Below, in pieces: positions 36,803-47,486 of a DNA stretch of 64,000 nt. This stretch comes from Legionella sp. GTDB taxonomy: Bacteria > Pseudomonadota > Gammaproteobacteria > Legionellales > Legionellaceae. Below the pieces are notes generated by a model, which saw nothing but the letters and a program-made list of their open reading frames with translations, was not told the DNA's origin and searched no databases. The translations under genes and the position numbers were made by a program. Location: assembly GCA_013911415.1 (NCBI GenBank), contig JACETI010000002.1, forward strand, positions 1 through 64,000, written 5' to 3'. Positions within the stretch are counted from its first letter, which is position 1, and each line of letters begins with the position of its first letter.

Positions 36803-39800
36803 ATGAAAAACACTCTCGAAAACCCTTCCTTTTTAACAAAATCACCAGAAGAAAATTGTACCTATAACCATTTTATCGAGCATGCAATAAAATATGCGAT
36901 AGATAACTCACCTGAAAAGCAACTGCGAGATCCCAATCTTTATAATGCATTAGTACAAGAAGAATTTACAAAAGTTTTTTACAAACCTACTGAAGATACC
37001 AACGGTCAAATTGAAAAAAAAAGAAATATTAGATTTAAATTCGAAAAGCTCGATTTTGATTTAAAAAGCTATTTCTCTGTCCGAGTACCTGGTACTAGTA
37101 ATGAAGGACGTCTACTCCTTTTGAAAGCCCGATTAGTTTGCCCTACTTCTAAGGGGCCGGTTTATTGTGAAGTTTATATACCTGCAGCTTATACAGATCG
37201 CCATAACTATAAAGCCATGGCTAATGCTATCGAAGTTTTTCGTGCGCAGCATAAAGAAGAATTTACAAAAATCGGTGTTATCGAAATCAGTGGTGATTCG
37301 TTGATTAATGAAAACCCAGATAAATATTTGCAAAAATTACAAGTTTTATTTGAGCACGCAAAACAAAAAGAAAAAATAGAGCGAGAGCAAAGAACACAAA
37401 TCGAAAATCAAAAAAAGCCGATCAAAACTATTCAATTAAATGTTCAGCAAAAAGAAGCGTTAAGCCGATCGCTTCCTCTGGTTTTAACTGGCGAAGCCGG
37501 TACCGGTAAAAGTTCGACCATAGAGGAGATTCTAAAAAAAGCATGCTTGCAAGCACAAATGACCTCTCAAAAATTTACTGTTATCTATTTTACAATCAAC
37601 CAAGCTTTATGTTCTAAGATCAGGGCTGCTTTCGATCGGTTAGATAAATCGGATAATTTTGAACTCAAAACCTTTGTCATTGATAGTTTATTAGAAGCGT
37701 TTGAACCTGAAAGTTTGAAGGCCGACAGAGTTGGTTATCATTATTTCAAGGATTGGTTTAAAAAAGAACGTTCTTATCTTAAATATTCGGATAAGCAAAT
37801 TGAAGCACTCTATAGCGAAATGCGATTAATAGCAGCTTGTGTAGATGAATCGGTTTATCATCATGCCTGTGGAGAAAGAAACAAAAATAGTGTCGATCTT
37901 GATAAGAAAATAGCTCAACAACTTTATCAGGACTATATTAAGCATTTGAATGGATCACAACCCAAAAGAATTGATTTATTCTTATATCCATTTCATTTTG
38001 AATTTGAAGAAGATCTTGCAAACAGCGTGCAGTATATCTTATTTGATGAAGCTCAAAACTTCCCCTTCCCTCTTCTCAATGCCCTTTTGAGGCATCCACA
38101 ACGATACAATAAATCCGTTATTATTGTGGACCCCAACCAGAAGATTGGCGTTTTAGAAGAAAAAGGCGATTCTATTAGTACAGTGGATATGCTCAAAAAA
38201 AATCTCACTAAACTGATTGAAATATTCGAAGGCAAGCAAAAACTTTCCATTTGTGATTTAAAACAAAAATTTCGCAATGCCCAACCCATCGCCGATCTAG
38301 CGACGTATTTTTTACGATTCACCTATGAAATGTATGGTAAAGAAAGTAAAGCCCAAGCTGAGCCCACAGCACGTTGTCTAACCGGATTAGAAGGTAATCT
38401 TGAATATCTTGAAGACATTGCCTCGCTAAGAGAAATACCTAATTTGGTCACAATCGTTCCTACCGAAGATGCAAAAAAACAACTAGCACCCCACCTTTCA
38501 GGAAAGACAATCGTGACTGTCGAAGAAGTACAAGGACTTCAATTTTCAAAGGTAGCGCTGGTTGGTTTCTTTGACAAATTAAGCCATGGGGATATTGGAG
38601 CGATAGAAAAAACACTGACTACTTTCTTAAAAAAAGGCAACCACGATTTAGAGAGCTTTCTTCAATTATTAACCGAGGAAGGCAAACGATATCATCGCTC
38701 TGAAAATAAATTTAATCAGACTCAGGAAGGGGTTTTATATTTTCGCATGTTATACGTTGCACTTAGCAGAGCGATGGAAGAATTAAAAATTCTCGGCCCT
38801 CAACCGCTGATTTTTAACTCGCTACCCAAAGGGGCCGGTAAAGATTTAAAAAATTTAGCCGACGCACCTACGTTAGCGCTTTCAATTAAATTGATTTGTA
38901 ACTATATAAACACCACCCTTTTAAATCAGTCTGAAACGATAGAAGTTATATCTGAGCTCCCTGAAACTTTAGCTAGCCCTAAAGCCAAACAAAAACTTCC
39001 CAAAGAAGAAATCAAAGAAGAAGAAAAAATCAATGATTATACAAAAAGCACCCCTTCGGTAGTAGTGAAAAACAAACCCGCGCATATAATCTCTCAAAAG
39101 GATAAGGAAAATTTACTTGAAACAATACACACATTCCTTGATTCTTCGTTAGAGATAGCGCATCAGCATGCCTCAAACGAACTTCACCGAGGTATACTGG
39201 AGGATAGTTTTTCCTTTAACCATTTTGCCATTGATTACTATTTACATAATATCAATAGACTGCTCAATGAACTCGCGCCTGAAAATCCATCTTTAATTAA
39301 AAATAAGTCTATTAAGACTCTTTCAAAAGAGAAAGCACTACTTCTCACTAAAATGCCCTATTTCGTTAATACCATAGTAGCACTTGCAGAAATTGCTAAT
39401 AAAAAGGCAACAGCATTTAAACAACTAGTAATATTTTTAAATCAATTAAAAACGCTTGAGCGTTTACAAAAATCAGATCCATATATAATCTCTTTTCAAG
39501 CCCTTCAAGACATTTCTATTAATAATGAGACCTTTTTTGAGTATCTTAGAAAACTTACGAAGGAAGCGCCTACTGTTTCAGATCGACAAAATTTATCAGA
39601 TTGCATTAAGGACCATCTCAATTCAAAAATACAACCAAACGAAGTTATTGATAAAAGATCACCCGAAAAAATTAAGAAATTAGCAGTGGAAGAACAGCAG
39701 GAAACGTCGTCAATAAGCCAACCAAAGATGACATATGCGCAGTATATATCTGCACCGAAACCCAAAAATGCTTTTATTGATGATTTAATTGATAATGAAG

Positions 39801-42800
39801 AATGGATAGCTCCTAAATTATTCAAGTATATTTACGATAATGATTTAACTGCAATTAAAACGACCTTCGCTCAGATTCAAGCCTATAACAGACTATCAGA
39901 TATATTTAAGTTACGTGCTAAAAATGGTTCTACAGTCTTGGATATTGCGAACCCCAAACCTGATGCTTTGAAATTCATTTCTGAGATGTTATTTCATGAA
40001 GGTTCTCAGAAGTTCAGTGCGCTTTTAGATTCGCGAAATGAAGAAGGTCATTCTGTGTTACGAAACATCATCACCAGTGAATCAAAAAGTATGCTTGCTT
40101 TGTTAATTTCTTATTGCACCGATGTGGATTACATTAAAAGCCTCTGGGAAGATTTAAGAACTTTTAATAAAACCACTTTTCAAGGCGTTGATCGACCCAA
40201 CTTGGCGAAAGGACTTGTTTTGGTGGGTCGGGTTGACGCTATAGAAGCCATTATAAATTTATATCGCAAAAATGAACTAAATCTTGAGGAAGTAAAAGAA
40301 CTGAAAGAACTTTTCAAGCTAGCCGTAAAATATTCCAAATATAATGTGATCGAAACCTTCCTTAAGTATATGTCCTGGCCAGATCAAGCAATAAGAATGG
40401 AGAATATCAGGAAAGAATGGGATGAACTTCTGGTTACAATACGAAATAATGACTCTGACACGATGAGAGATATCCTTGATCGAACCAATTTTGATAAGCA
40501 TGAGATGCTTTTTCTTACCGATCTCGATGGTAATACGCTTCTACATCGCGCTGTTGACAAAACATTCCCAAGTGCAGAGTTGGTTTGTTATTTAGCAATG
40601 AATTATATCGGTTATGAGGAGAAACTTTTAGACTGTAAAAATATAGATGGCAAAACCGTGTTTGATTGTGTTGAAGAAAATGGAAATCCAGAAATCCTTA
40701 CCCATACTTATTCTTGTATGCCTTCTAAAATTAAAGATCCTTTAACATTACGACATTGGATAAAAAACCATGCGTATGCGAACCGAATAAATACTCAAAT
40801 CAGTGCATATGATGCACATTCATTACTTGAAGTTGCCCACGAAAAAAATTTTGAGCACCACAGTGCTTGGTCTTATGCTTATGCCTTCAATAACCAAGCT
40901 GCCATTACCGCGCTTAAAAATGCTTATAAAAAATTCGGTATTCCGGCACCCTCTTTCGATGATTTAATTAAAAGATCATCGTATGCTCCCATCAAACATC
41001 AATTAGAAGAGATAAGAGATAAGGAAGAAGTGAGGAAATATGCAGCTACTATTAATATTATTATTGCCTCTCTTCGAACAGACAACCGTTCAAAAACCCT
41101 ATCAAATTTGGAAAAAAATCCGGAACTATTATTAAGAATTTTAGTTTATACAATTTTCACTGATTCTAAAGACTTCGATGAAATTATTGACATGCTTGTA
41201 GAAAAATCTCAAGTTCAAGTTATTGAAATCAATTGCGATGTTTTGAAGAAAATCATTTTGCAGTATGCAAAAAGCCATCAAATCGATGCGATTAATAAAG
41301 CATTTGCATTCGATGATCAGGATAATGCGATGATGCAAGTGAACACAAAAGAAATCAAGGGAACATTGATAGACATTTGCTCGCTGGCAGTTGATAAAGA
41401 AATTCAGCTAAATAAAAATAAGACACTGGAAACAGAAGAAACGTTCTTGTTAGACAATGCTGCTAGAGATAGAGACTGTGTTCAAACTCTTTTTATCGCA
41501 GCTATTATGAAGAATGATATTCCCGCCACAATACAAATTATGCAACGATATGCTCATAATCCGCTCTATCTATTGAAAGTTAAAGAAAGGGGAAAAACCG
41601 TCTTACAATTGGCGATAATGCATCGTAATAAGAAAATTTTTAACCATCTTTTTGCTTTTTTTGAAAAAGCTTACATTACCTGCCAAGCTCTTTTCAGCGA
41701 TCCATTATTAAACTTAGAACAGCAAGAGAAAATCCAATCCTATCTAAATCAATACCAAGACATATTAAGCAATATGGATTCTAATAATATGTCGTTGGTG
41801 CGTACCGCCTTACTATTAAATGACTCAAAATTAATAGGAGACTTAATAAAATTTGGTGTTATTCCAGAAGAACACAGGCAATACGCCATCGATTTGAATC
41901 AGAAGATTATTTCAAACCACCTCTCAAAAGAAGAAAAACGCTTTCTTCAAGCGTTTAGTTTGGCAGAACCCGAGCAGTATGCCAAATTGATGACAGTAAA
42001 AAACGGGCAAAAAAATCAAGATATGTCAGTTAATCCTAATCGAGAATACTATGTTCGGCTTTTTGAGATTGTTGCTAAAAAAACAATGCTCAATGATCGA
42101 AAGAACCCCTCTTTTACAGCGTCTTCATTAGATCTTCTAAAAAAACTGGTTGATTCATCTCAAGAAATCGAGTTGGATTTAAATAAACTTGTGATTACTT
42201 CTAATAAAAAATCCAAGGGACAAAAAAAATCGGCTATTGAATACATGAAAGGCATTGATGATCAGGAATTACAGCAAAAGCTAACTCAATTAACGTTGAA
42301 GGGTAGACAAGAAACACCCTGCTCTGCTTTGGAAGCTATTCTCAATTATGATGACGTCACACATATCCCCACACTTTTATCGGATGCCAACACAAAATTA
42401 GAAATACTTATGCAGAAAGATAAAAACGGAAAAACAGTGCTTGCACATGCAGTCACTCAGATAAAACCAAAATTGATTCGAGCATTACTGCATCAATATG
42501 ACGCACAAGATTGTTTAGCTATTCTTCTACAACACGATCATGATGGTGGAAAAAATTTATTAGAGATATGGCAAGAAACGAAATTTAAAGATCCAATCGA
42601 GCAAGGATATGTATTAGAGAAATTGCTTAAAAATCTAGATTCGACTCATCTTGAACAACTTATTTTTAAGGCTTTTTTAGGGAAAAAAAATCTACTCAAA
42701 GAAATTATTGAGTCCAATCAGGAAGTTATATTTGACACGCTCTTAACGCTTTGTAGAGAAAAAGGCATACTATTTAATATAATTCATTCAGGTCCCAAGA

Positions 42801-44653
42801 CCCTAATGCCGTGGAGTAGTTTATTAAAAAATCGCAAGATGCTGATGGTTTTTTTAAAGGCCATTAAAGAAACCAATGCTGTAGAGGCTTTTCTTCAGCA
42901 AACAGATGCATCCGGACTGAGTATTTTACATCATGCTCTACTCAATGGAAATTTAGAAATGTTTAATACGCTTCTAAAAGCGCGGGCTGAATATTTATAC
43001 AATGATGCAAACCCCCTTAAAAACATTCCCCAACTTAAATCGCTTTTGCACTTGGCCTTAGATCAAGGTACTCATGAATGTTTCTACGTCATTATTAATC
43101 AATTAAATGTCGAAGAAATAAAAATGATTGGTCAAACACTTATTTTTGAGTTAATTGAAAAAAACAATGCGAAAGACTTAGCTTCCTTTTGTATCAAATG
43201 CAACAATCTGGATATTGTTCCAAATTTTTATTGCCCTGAAAAAGGAAGTGCTATTTTCTATGCTATCTGTCTTGGAGATGAAAACATTATTAATGCGCTC
43301 ACTACGTTGGGAGCAAATGTCTGGACTTCAGAGAAGAAAACAAAAGAAGAATTAAATTGCATCCTCAATAATTATGCAAGAAAAGATAGGTTGGAAATAT
43401 CTAAAAAACGGCTGGAGCAATGGCTGTGTGATAACCCTCCTCTCCAAGATAATACTTGGGAAATACAACTGCTAGAGCTTGCTAAAATTCTGGGCCATGA
43501 CAGCATTACAGAACAATCACAATTTTCACTGGAGAAACGTGCGTATTTTAAAGCGATTTTAGAAAAGGAACAAAAGGAAGAAATTGAGAAGGCCCTACTT
43601 GAACGTCCCTCTCATCTGTATGACCTCTTTATAATGGCTATTAAGTGCAAAGACGAAACATTTATAAGATCCTTCTTAAACGCATGCAAGACAATCAATT
43701 GTGATCTCATTGCTTCAGCAACCTCCAAGGAAGAAGAGGGCCTGTTTGTACATCCCCGCAATTTAATCGCTCAGGCCATTGCACTAAATTTCTATACTCC
43801 TCAACTTTCAGACATTCTTCTAGAAATATATAAGGAAGAAAAAACCTACATTTTGATGAAGACAGTCAAGTTACAGGATGGTAACTACCATCCCTTATTA
43901 ATAGCAGCGATTTACTTGCAGGATCTCAAAACTGTTCAACTTATTTTAGATGTAAGTACAGATTCTAAACAATTATTTGCTGACGTGATCTCTATGTGTA
44001 GTAAAGGAGAGAATACGCTACATACAATTTTAAAATTGGCAGTTGAACACAAAATAACCCCTCAGATAGCTATAATTCTTAATGTCGTGTTAGATACCTG
44101 CCAGCGTATGGATCAGTTTCTTTTAAATTCTCGCACGTTAGCTGAACCTGATTGTCCGATGTTATTTCATGCACTTGCAACCAAACAAGTAAGTATTATT
44201 AGTATGTTTATTGAAGCTGCTCTGAAAGAAAATTGTTACGCTAAAAACTCTTATCAGGGCAGCATTGGCCTGTTGGACAAAGCCATAGTAATCGATAACG
44301 TATCCATCGTGAAAGTTATAATGGATGCGATTAAGAAAACAGCTAAGCCTGCGGGCCTTGAGAAAATCTTATCAATACCGCATGCGATCTTCGCTTCTTC
44401 TGACGTTTTCGATTGTTTTTTAAAGGAAGGCATGAATCCTAATCTTAACTGCCATTATCCGTCCAAAGATTTATTCGCTCTCTTTAAAAGCAAAAATCCT
44501 AAAAAAACCAGAGAGTTTGAAAAATGTTTAGCTCCTAAAGATGAAAAGGTCATATCCAGAGTAAATACCTATGATCTTGCTTTATTTGCTAAAAAAGATC
44601 GCGTGGGTCAATTAAAAGACGCGCAAAACGTATGTCTCAACCGTAAGAAGTAA
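36803..44653 (+). CDS. Giant SF1 helicase fused to diverged ankyrin-type repeats
   Basis: A single intact frame of 2616 codons. Residues 1-200 are unrecognised. Residues of about 215-680 form a UvrD-like SF1 helicase core with Walker A GEAGTGKS (230-237), Walker B DEAQ (415-418), motif III DPNQKI (443-448), motif IV (KFRNAQPIADL), motif V (TVEEVQGLQF) and motif VI YVALSRA (651-657). A Lys/Glu linker follows near 730-760. From about 1035 to 2170, scattered ankyrin-like units appear: NGSTVLDIA (about 1040), DGNTLLHRAVD (about 1241), GKTVLQLAI (about 1596), GKTVLAHAV (about 1875), GLSILHHALLNGNLEMF (about 2037) and GSAIFYAICLGDENIINAL (about 2148). The remainder is helical. The domain pair recalls eukaryotic TRANK1, in different order. 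Probably a large secreted effector or defence protein; the function is unknown. Confidence 0.82.
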   Translation: MKNTLENPSFLTKSPEENCTYNHFIEHAIKYAIDNSPEKQLRDPNLYNALVQEEFTKVFYKPTEDTNGQIEKKRNIRFKFEKLDFDLKSYFSVRVPGTSNEGRLLLLKARLVCPTSKGPVYCEVYIPAAYTDRHNYKAMANAIEVFRAQHKEEFTKIGVIEISGDSLINENPDKYLQKLQVLFEHAKQKEKIEREQRTQIENQKKPIKTIQLNVQQKEALSRSLPLVLTGEAGTGKSSTIEEILKKACLQAQMTSQKFTVIYFTINQALCSKIRAAFDRLDKSDNFELKTFVIDSLLEAFEPESLKADRVGYHYFKDWFKKERSYLKYSDKQIEALYSEMRLIAACVDESVYHHACGERNKNSVDLDKKIAQQLYQDYIKHLNGSQPKRIDLFLYPFHFEFEEDLANSVQYILFDEAQNFPFPLLNALLRHPQRYNKSVIIVDPNQKIGVLEEKGDSISTVDMLKKNLTKLIEIFEGKQKLSICDLKQKFRNAQPIADLATYFLRFTYEMYGKESKAQAEPTARCLTGLEGNLEYLEDIASLREIPNLVTIVPTEDAKKQLAPHLSGKTIVTVEEVQGLQFSKVALVGFFDKLSHGDIGAIEKTLTTFLKKGNHDLESFLQLLTEEGKRYHRSENKFNQTQEGVLYFRMLYVALSRAMEELKILGPQPLIFNSLPKGAGKDLKNLADAPTLALSIKLICNYINTTLLNQSETIEVISELPETLASPKAKQKLPKEEIKEEEKINDYTKSTPSVVVKNKPAHIISQKDKENLLETIHTFLDSSLEIAHQHASNELHRGILEDSFSFNHFAIDYYLHNINRLLNELAPENPSLIKNKSIKTLSKEKALLLTKMPYFVNTIVALAEIANKKATAFKQLVIFLNQLKTLERLQKSDPYIISFQALQDISINNETFFEYLRKLTKEAPTVSDRQNLSDCIKDHLNSKIQPNEVIDKRSPEKIKKLAVEEQQETSSISQPKMTYAQYISAPKPKNAFIDDLIDNEEWIAPKLFKYIYDNDLTAIKTTFAQIQAYNRLSDIFKLRAKNGSTVLDIANPKPDALKFISEMLFHEGSQKFSALLDSRNEEGHSVLRNIITSESKSMLALLISYCTDVDYIKSLWEDLRTFNKTTFQGVDRPNLAKGLVLVGRVDAIEAIINLYRKNELNLEEVKELKELFKLAVKYSKYNVIETFLKYMSWPDQAIRMENIRKEWDELLVTIRNNDSDTMRDILDRTNFDKHEMLFLTDLDGNTLLHRAVDKTFPSAELVCYLAMNYIGYEEKLLDCKNIDGKTVFDCVEENGNPEILTHTYSCMPSKIKDPLTLRHWIKNHAYANRINTQISAYDAHSLLEVAHEKNFEHHSAWSYAYAFNNQAAITALKNAYKKFGIPAPSFDDLIKRSSYAPIKHQLEEIRDKEEVRKYAATINIIIASLRTDNRSKTLSNLEKNPELLLRILVYTIFTDSKDFDEIIDMLVEKSQVQVIEINCDVLKKIILQYAKSHQIDAINKAFAFDDQDNAMMQVNTKEIKGTLIDICSLAVDKEIQLNKNKTLETEETFLLDNAARDRDCVQTLFIAAIMKNDIPATIQIMQRYAHNPLYLLKVKERGKTVLQLAIMHRNKKIFNHLFAFFEKAYITCQALFSDPLLNLEQQEKIQSYLNQYQDILSNMDSNNMSLVRTALLLNDSKLIGDLIKFGVIPEEHRQYAIDLNQKIISNHLSKEEKRFLQAFSLAEPEQYAKLMTVKNGQKNQDMSVNPNREYYVRLFEIVAKKTMLNDRKNPSFTASSLDLLKKLVDSSQEIELDLNKLVITSNKKSKGQKKSAIEYMKGIDDQELQQKLTQLTLKGRQETPCSALEAILNYDDVTHIPTLLSDANTKLEILMQKDKNGKTVLAHAVTQIKPKLIRALLHQYDAQDCLAILLQHDHDGGKNLLEIWQETKFKDPIEQGYVLEKLLKNLDSTHLEQLIFKAFLGKKNLLKEIIESNQEVIFDTLLTLCREKGILFNIIHSGPKTLMPWSSLLKNRKMLMVFLKAIKETNAVEAFLQQTDASGLSILHHALLNGNLEMFNTLLKARAEYLYNDANPLKNIPQLKSLLHLALDQGTHECFYVIINQLNVEEIKMIGQTLIFELIEKNNAKDLASFCIKCNNLDIVPNFYCPEKGSAIFYAICLGDENIINALTTLGANVWTSEKKTKEELNCILNNYARKDRLEISKKRLEQWLCDNPPLQDNTWEIQLLELAKILGHDSITEQSQFSLEKRAYFKAILEKEQKEEIEKALLERPSHLYDLFIMAIKCKDETFIRSFLNACKTINCDLIASATSKEEEGLFVHPRNLIAQAIALNFYTPQLSDILLEIYKEEKTYILMKTVKLQDGNYHPLLIAAIYLQDLKTVQLILDVSTDSKQLFADVISMCSKGENTLHTILKLAVEHKITPQIAIILNVVLDTCQRMDQFLLNSRTLAEPDCPMLFHALATKQVSIISMFIEAALKENCYAKNSYQGSIGLLDKAIVIDNVSIVKVIMDAIKKTAKPAGLEKILSIPHAIFASSDVFDCFLKEGMNPNLNCHYPSKDLFALFKSKNPKKTREFEKCLAPKDEKVISRVNTYDLALFAKKDRVGQLKDAQNVCLNRKK

Positions 44654-44670
44654 TGTAACTTTAATAGGTA

Positions 44671-44701
44671 GTCATAAGATTCTAATATGAGATCTTATGA
44701 C
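44671..44701. terminator. Hairpin between convergent genes
   Basis: GTCATAAGAT (44671-44680) and ATCTTATGAC (44692-44701) form a perfect 10-bp stem with an 11-base loop, 18 bases behind the giant gene. There is no T-run; it may stabilise 3' ends. Confidence 0.45.
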
Positions 44702-44872
44702 GAGCCAACAAAGATTACTTTGATGTGAATTATAACGAAATAATAAAAGGGCTTATTGTCGATAGCCTGTCCCACATCTGCCCCCGAGACAACAGTTCCT
44801 GCTTGTAGAATGTGTACTTGCAGTGCTATTTCTGAATTCTTAGATGGATTGAATATAAATGTCGTATTAATA

Positions 44873-46627
44873 TTAACTATTAAACGACATGTTTTTTGAG
44901 CATGGTATTTGATCTTGCGCGACTTTCTCTATGAAAGATAATTGGTTTTCTGTGCACTCGTAACCTCTTCTCTTCTCAATTGCTCTTAGAAAATATTGCC
45001 AATCAGAGTTATTAAGCCATTTTTTTTCATACATAATAGAAAAGCTATCAAGTAGAAAAGACCATTTTTCTGCTTTGTCTTCCATGTCCTTTATTATGTT
45101 TATTAAATGCGAAGGCTGATCTCTGGATAGCAAGGCTACCTTATAAATCAATTCTTGCCTTTCATGCTTTGATTCAAAAAGTTCCTCAACAGCTTCGAGT
45201 AACATAAGTCTCGATTGGTGCATTTTAGCAACAGAAATCCATTCTAATGCAGCTTTTTCAGCTTTCGTGAAATACTGAGGTTGTTCCTGTAGGAACTTTT
45301 TAGCATAAAATGCGTCTACCATGATACATTCAAAAAGCTGATTTGTTGCATGAAGTTTTTGTACGTACTCTTCATCCATCATTTCATGAGCTTCTGCTAA
45401 TGTTCGAGCATATTTTGCGATCATTTCCCATTGCAGTCGTGGGTTCTTAAAAGCAGGTAATCCTATCGTTGTAACTATATTAGGTGGATGGTTATTCTTT
45501 AATTTTGATTCTTCTATGCTTAAAGCTTGATGATCAAAATCATTTCTTTTTTCAGTTAAATGACTTAAATATTCATTGGTAAAATTAAATAAATTACCAT
45601 CACTCTTTTGTATACATTTAGCCTTATCCATATAGGCATTTTTCTCATCTTTTGTCATCGAACCTAGAATAGATTGCATCTGATTGATATAATATTGTAC
45701 TTCAATGATTGCCTTATTCTTGTATCCTTTTTGAAGAAGATAGGTGGATACTTGAAAAGATGGATTATGATTAGATAGGGTTGAATATCGACTTCTAAAA
45801 AAACTTAATGTTTCATTTTTGTGGATAATTGTTTCATTCTGAGAGTAAGAATGATTTTCTATTGGCTCGTTAGAAGATAGCTGTAATTCCAAAAAACGAT
45901 ATCTTTGCGTCGTTTTTAATAAAAACTCTGGCACTTGATATTCGAATATATTTGTCCCTCTGATCTTACTAGCTGTTTTATTGAGTATTTTTAGTAGCTT
46001 ATCTACCTGATACTTACCAGTTGAAGTATCCTTTCGTGTAATATCACGCGCCCAAACAAGTGCATCGGTATAACAAGAATGATTATCCGCTTGTCTTCCG
46101 TCCAATCCTTTATGAACGTATATAGGTAATTTCAAATGATATGAAATAGCATCAAGGGAGCGATGACTAATCATCAAAGAATCACTGACAATCAGTATTT
46201 CGTTGACTTTTTCTTGGCTAAATTCATCCAGGGAGACTTCTTTTACGTAAGCCATTATAACGCAATGATAAAAACCGTCTCCAATAACGTACGCTTGTCT
46301 AAAGTCGCCTTCTTCTTTTTGGGCATGACGTATGTATGGAATTAGAAAAGTCATACTTTCAGAATATATTGGATCGGTTTGATGATATAAGCTTAAATAG
46401 GTGGGTGTAGGATCGCATTTTTCTCCTGCCGCTGTAACATGAGAAAACGTTCTAATCGGCATTCTAATATTTGTTTGATATTTCCAATTAAGATAATCAA
46501 TTATTAGGCGTACACCATAAATGGATGGACGCATAATCACCGCTTCTTCACCTGTATGCTTTTCCATGTATAAATCTTTATATGTGGTAATATAAGTGTT
46601 TAATGAGAAAAGATTTATTTTTTTCAT
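44873..46627 (-). CDS. Putative CE-clan cysteine protease or acetyltransferase effector
   Basis: This 584-residue orphan shows the order and spacing of a CE-clan (Ulp1/C48/YopJ-type) active site in residues 110-200. His121 lies in FYHCVIMAYV, followed by Asp149 in ILIVSDSL, which matches the 'xDSL' strand end of Ulp1-like enzymes. Gln179 then lies exactly six residues before Cys185 (QADNHSC, compare QPNGYDC in Ulp1). Family members remove ubiquitin or ubiquitin-like proteins, or acetylate host kinases. The remaining 380 residues are helical without known domain. GAGGA lies five bases before ATG 46627. It is convergent with the giant helicase-ankyrin gene. The call rests on motif spacing read by eye; a chance match cannot be fully excluded. 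Confidence 0.65.
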   Translation of the reverse strand: MKKINLFSLNTYITTYKDLYMEKHTGEEAVIMRPSIYGVRLIIDYLNWKYQTNIRMPIRTFSHVTAAGEKCDPTPTYLSLYHQTDPIYSESMTFLIPYIRHAQKEEGDFRQAYVIGDGFYHCVIMAYVKEVSLDEFSQEKVNEILIVSDSLMISHRSLDAISYHLKLPIYVHKGLDGRQADNHSCYTDALVWARDITRKDTSTGKYQVDKLLKILNKTASKIRGTNIFEYQVPEFLLKTTQRYRFLELQLSSNEPIENHSYSQNETIIHKNETLSFFRSRYSTLSNHNPSFQVSTYLLQKGYKNKAIIEVQYYINQMQSILGSMTKDEKNAYMDKAKCIQKSDGNLFNFTNEYLSHLTEKRNDFDHQALSIEESKLKNNHPPNIVTTIGLPAFKNPRLQWEMIAKYARTLAEAHEMMDEEYVQKLHATNQLFECIMVDAFYAKKFLQEQPQYFTKAEKAALEWISVAKMHQSRLMLLEAVEELFESKHERQELIYKVALLSRDQPSHLINIIKDMEDKAEKWSFLLDSFSIMYEKKWLNNSDWQYFLRAIEKRRGYECTENQLSFIEKVAQDQIPCSKNMSFNS

Positions 46628-46979
46628 ATCATCCTCATAATTTAGCTTTGCTCATTTGAAAAAAAATATTCCTTCTTGAGCACTACCTCACTGGGCTCAA
46701 ATAAATTACTTATCATATTCTTATCTATGAGAAAATTTTAATATCAGATAGTAATTTATTATACCATAATGAATATTTTTTAATTGGTATGTATTTTATA
46801 AATACTGTAAATTTAAGATGGGGTAAGTAAATAAGCTGTAAAAGACGTTATAAGTTCAATTCCAGCGCTGCAAGTTTTTCACATTGTTAGATCGGTATAG
46901 CTGACGATGATTGCATTCCGGCAGCGATGCAAAGGCTGTGAAGAAATATAGTTGCTCTAGAAATACTCAAAAAAGTTAA
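46628..46979. other. Intergenic region before recombinase relics
   Basis: The first 200 bases are very AT-rich and hold the promoter side of the CE-clan gene. From about 46860 GC rises, marking the start of the block with recombinase relics. No gene is recognised. Confidence 0.35.
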
Positions 46980-47165
46980 ACGTTATCAAAGGCTCATACC
47001 ACGTTTGATGACAAACGTCAAGGCTTGATCGCACCCATTGCGGGTAGGAAGCTGGCAGAAGCTTTAAGTGCAATCGAAAAAGATTGGGATAGGAGGGCTC
47101 GCGCTATTATTGCGAGGGAATTAGGCCATTCAAGGCTATCTATTACCAAAATTTATTGTGGTTAA
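46980..47165 (+). pseudogene. C-terminal fragment of a tyrosine recombinase/integrase
   Basis: One frame of 61 codons reads into RARAIIARELGHSRLSIT and ends KIYCG before TAA at 47163. ELGHSRLSIT-x-IY is the C-terminal active-site region of phage-type integrases of the kind seen in Legionella genomic islands: the His and Arg of the catalytic set (GHSR) and the final Tyr are visible. A stop at 46977 and the absence of upstream domains show that only the tail remains. It sits at the left end of a GC-richer block. Confidence 0.7.
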
Positions 47166-47208
47166 ACCAAAGACAATCGTTTGTGCCTCCCAATCAATGA
47201 GCCGCTGC

Positions 47209-47292
47209 TCGCCAAAGGGATACACACGAGACGCGATTGTGAAAAAACTGGAGATAGGTATTGCTAGTGTCTAGCGTATTTTAAAAAATACA
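47209..47292 (+). pseudogene. Relic of a serine recombinase C-terminal helix-turn-helix
   Basis: The translation KGYTRDAIVKKLEIGIASV, then a stop (TAG at 47272), then RILK is the DNA-binding tail of a resolvase/invertase; the stop replaces the usual Tyr of a SVYRILK motif. No catalytic domain is present. Together with the integrase fragment it marks a decayed mobile-element end. Confidence 0.6.
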
Positions 47293-47486
47293 CCACCTCA
47301 GCCTGGCATGTAGTCCACCCAAGAACCGTTTCTCAAAGTGAACGATAAGTTTCTGTGCAAATGTTCCCGTTCGCCTTAAAAGGATGAATGAGATCACTAA
47401 ATATTCAAAGGCAGGTCATCTCGAAATCATTGATCAAGGTTTACCTCACAAGTCGTGATCGAATCGATCACAAAAAACCAACCATG

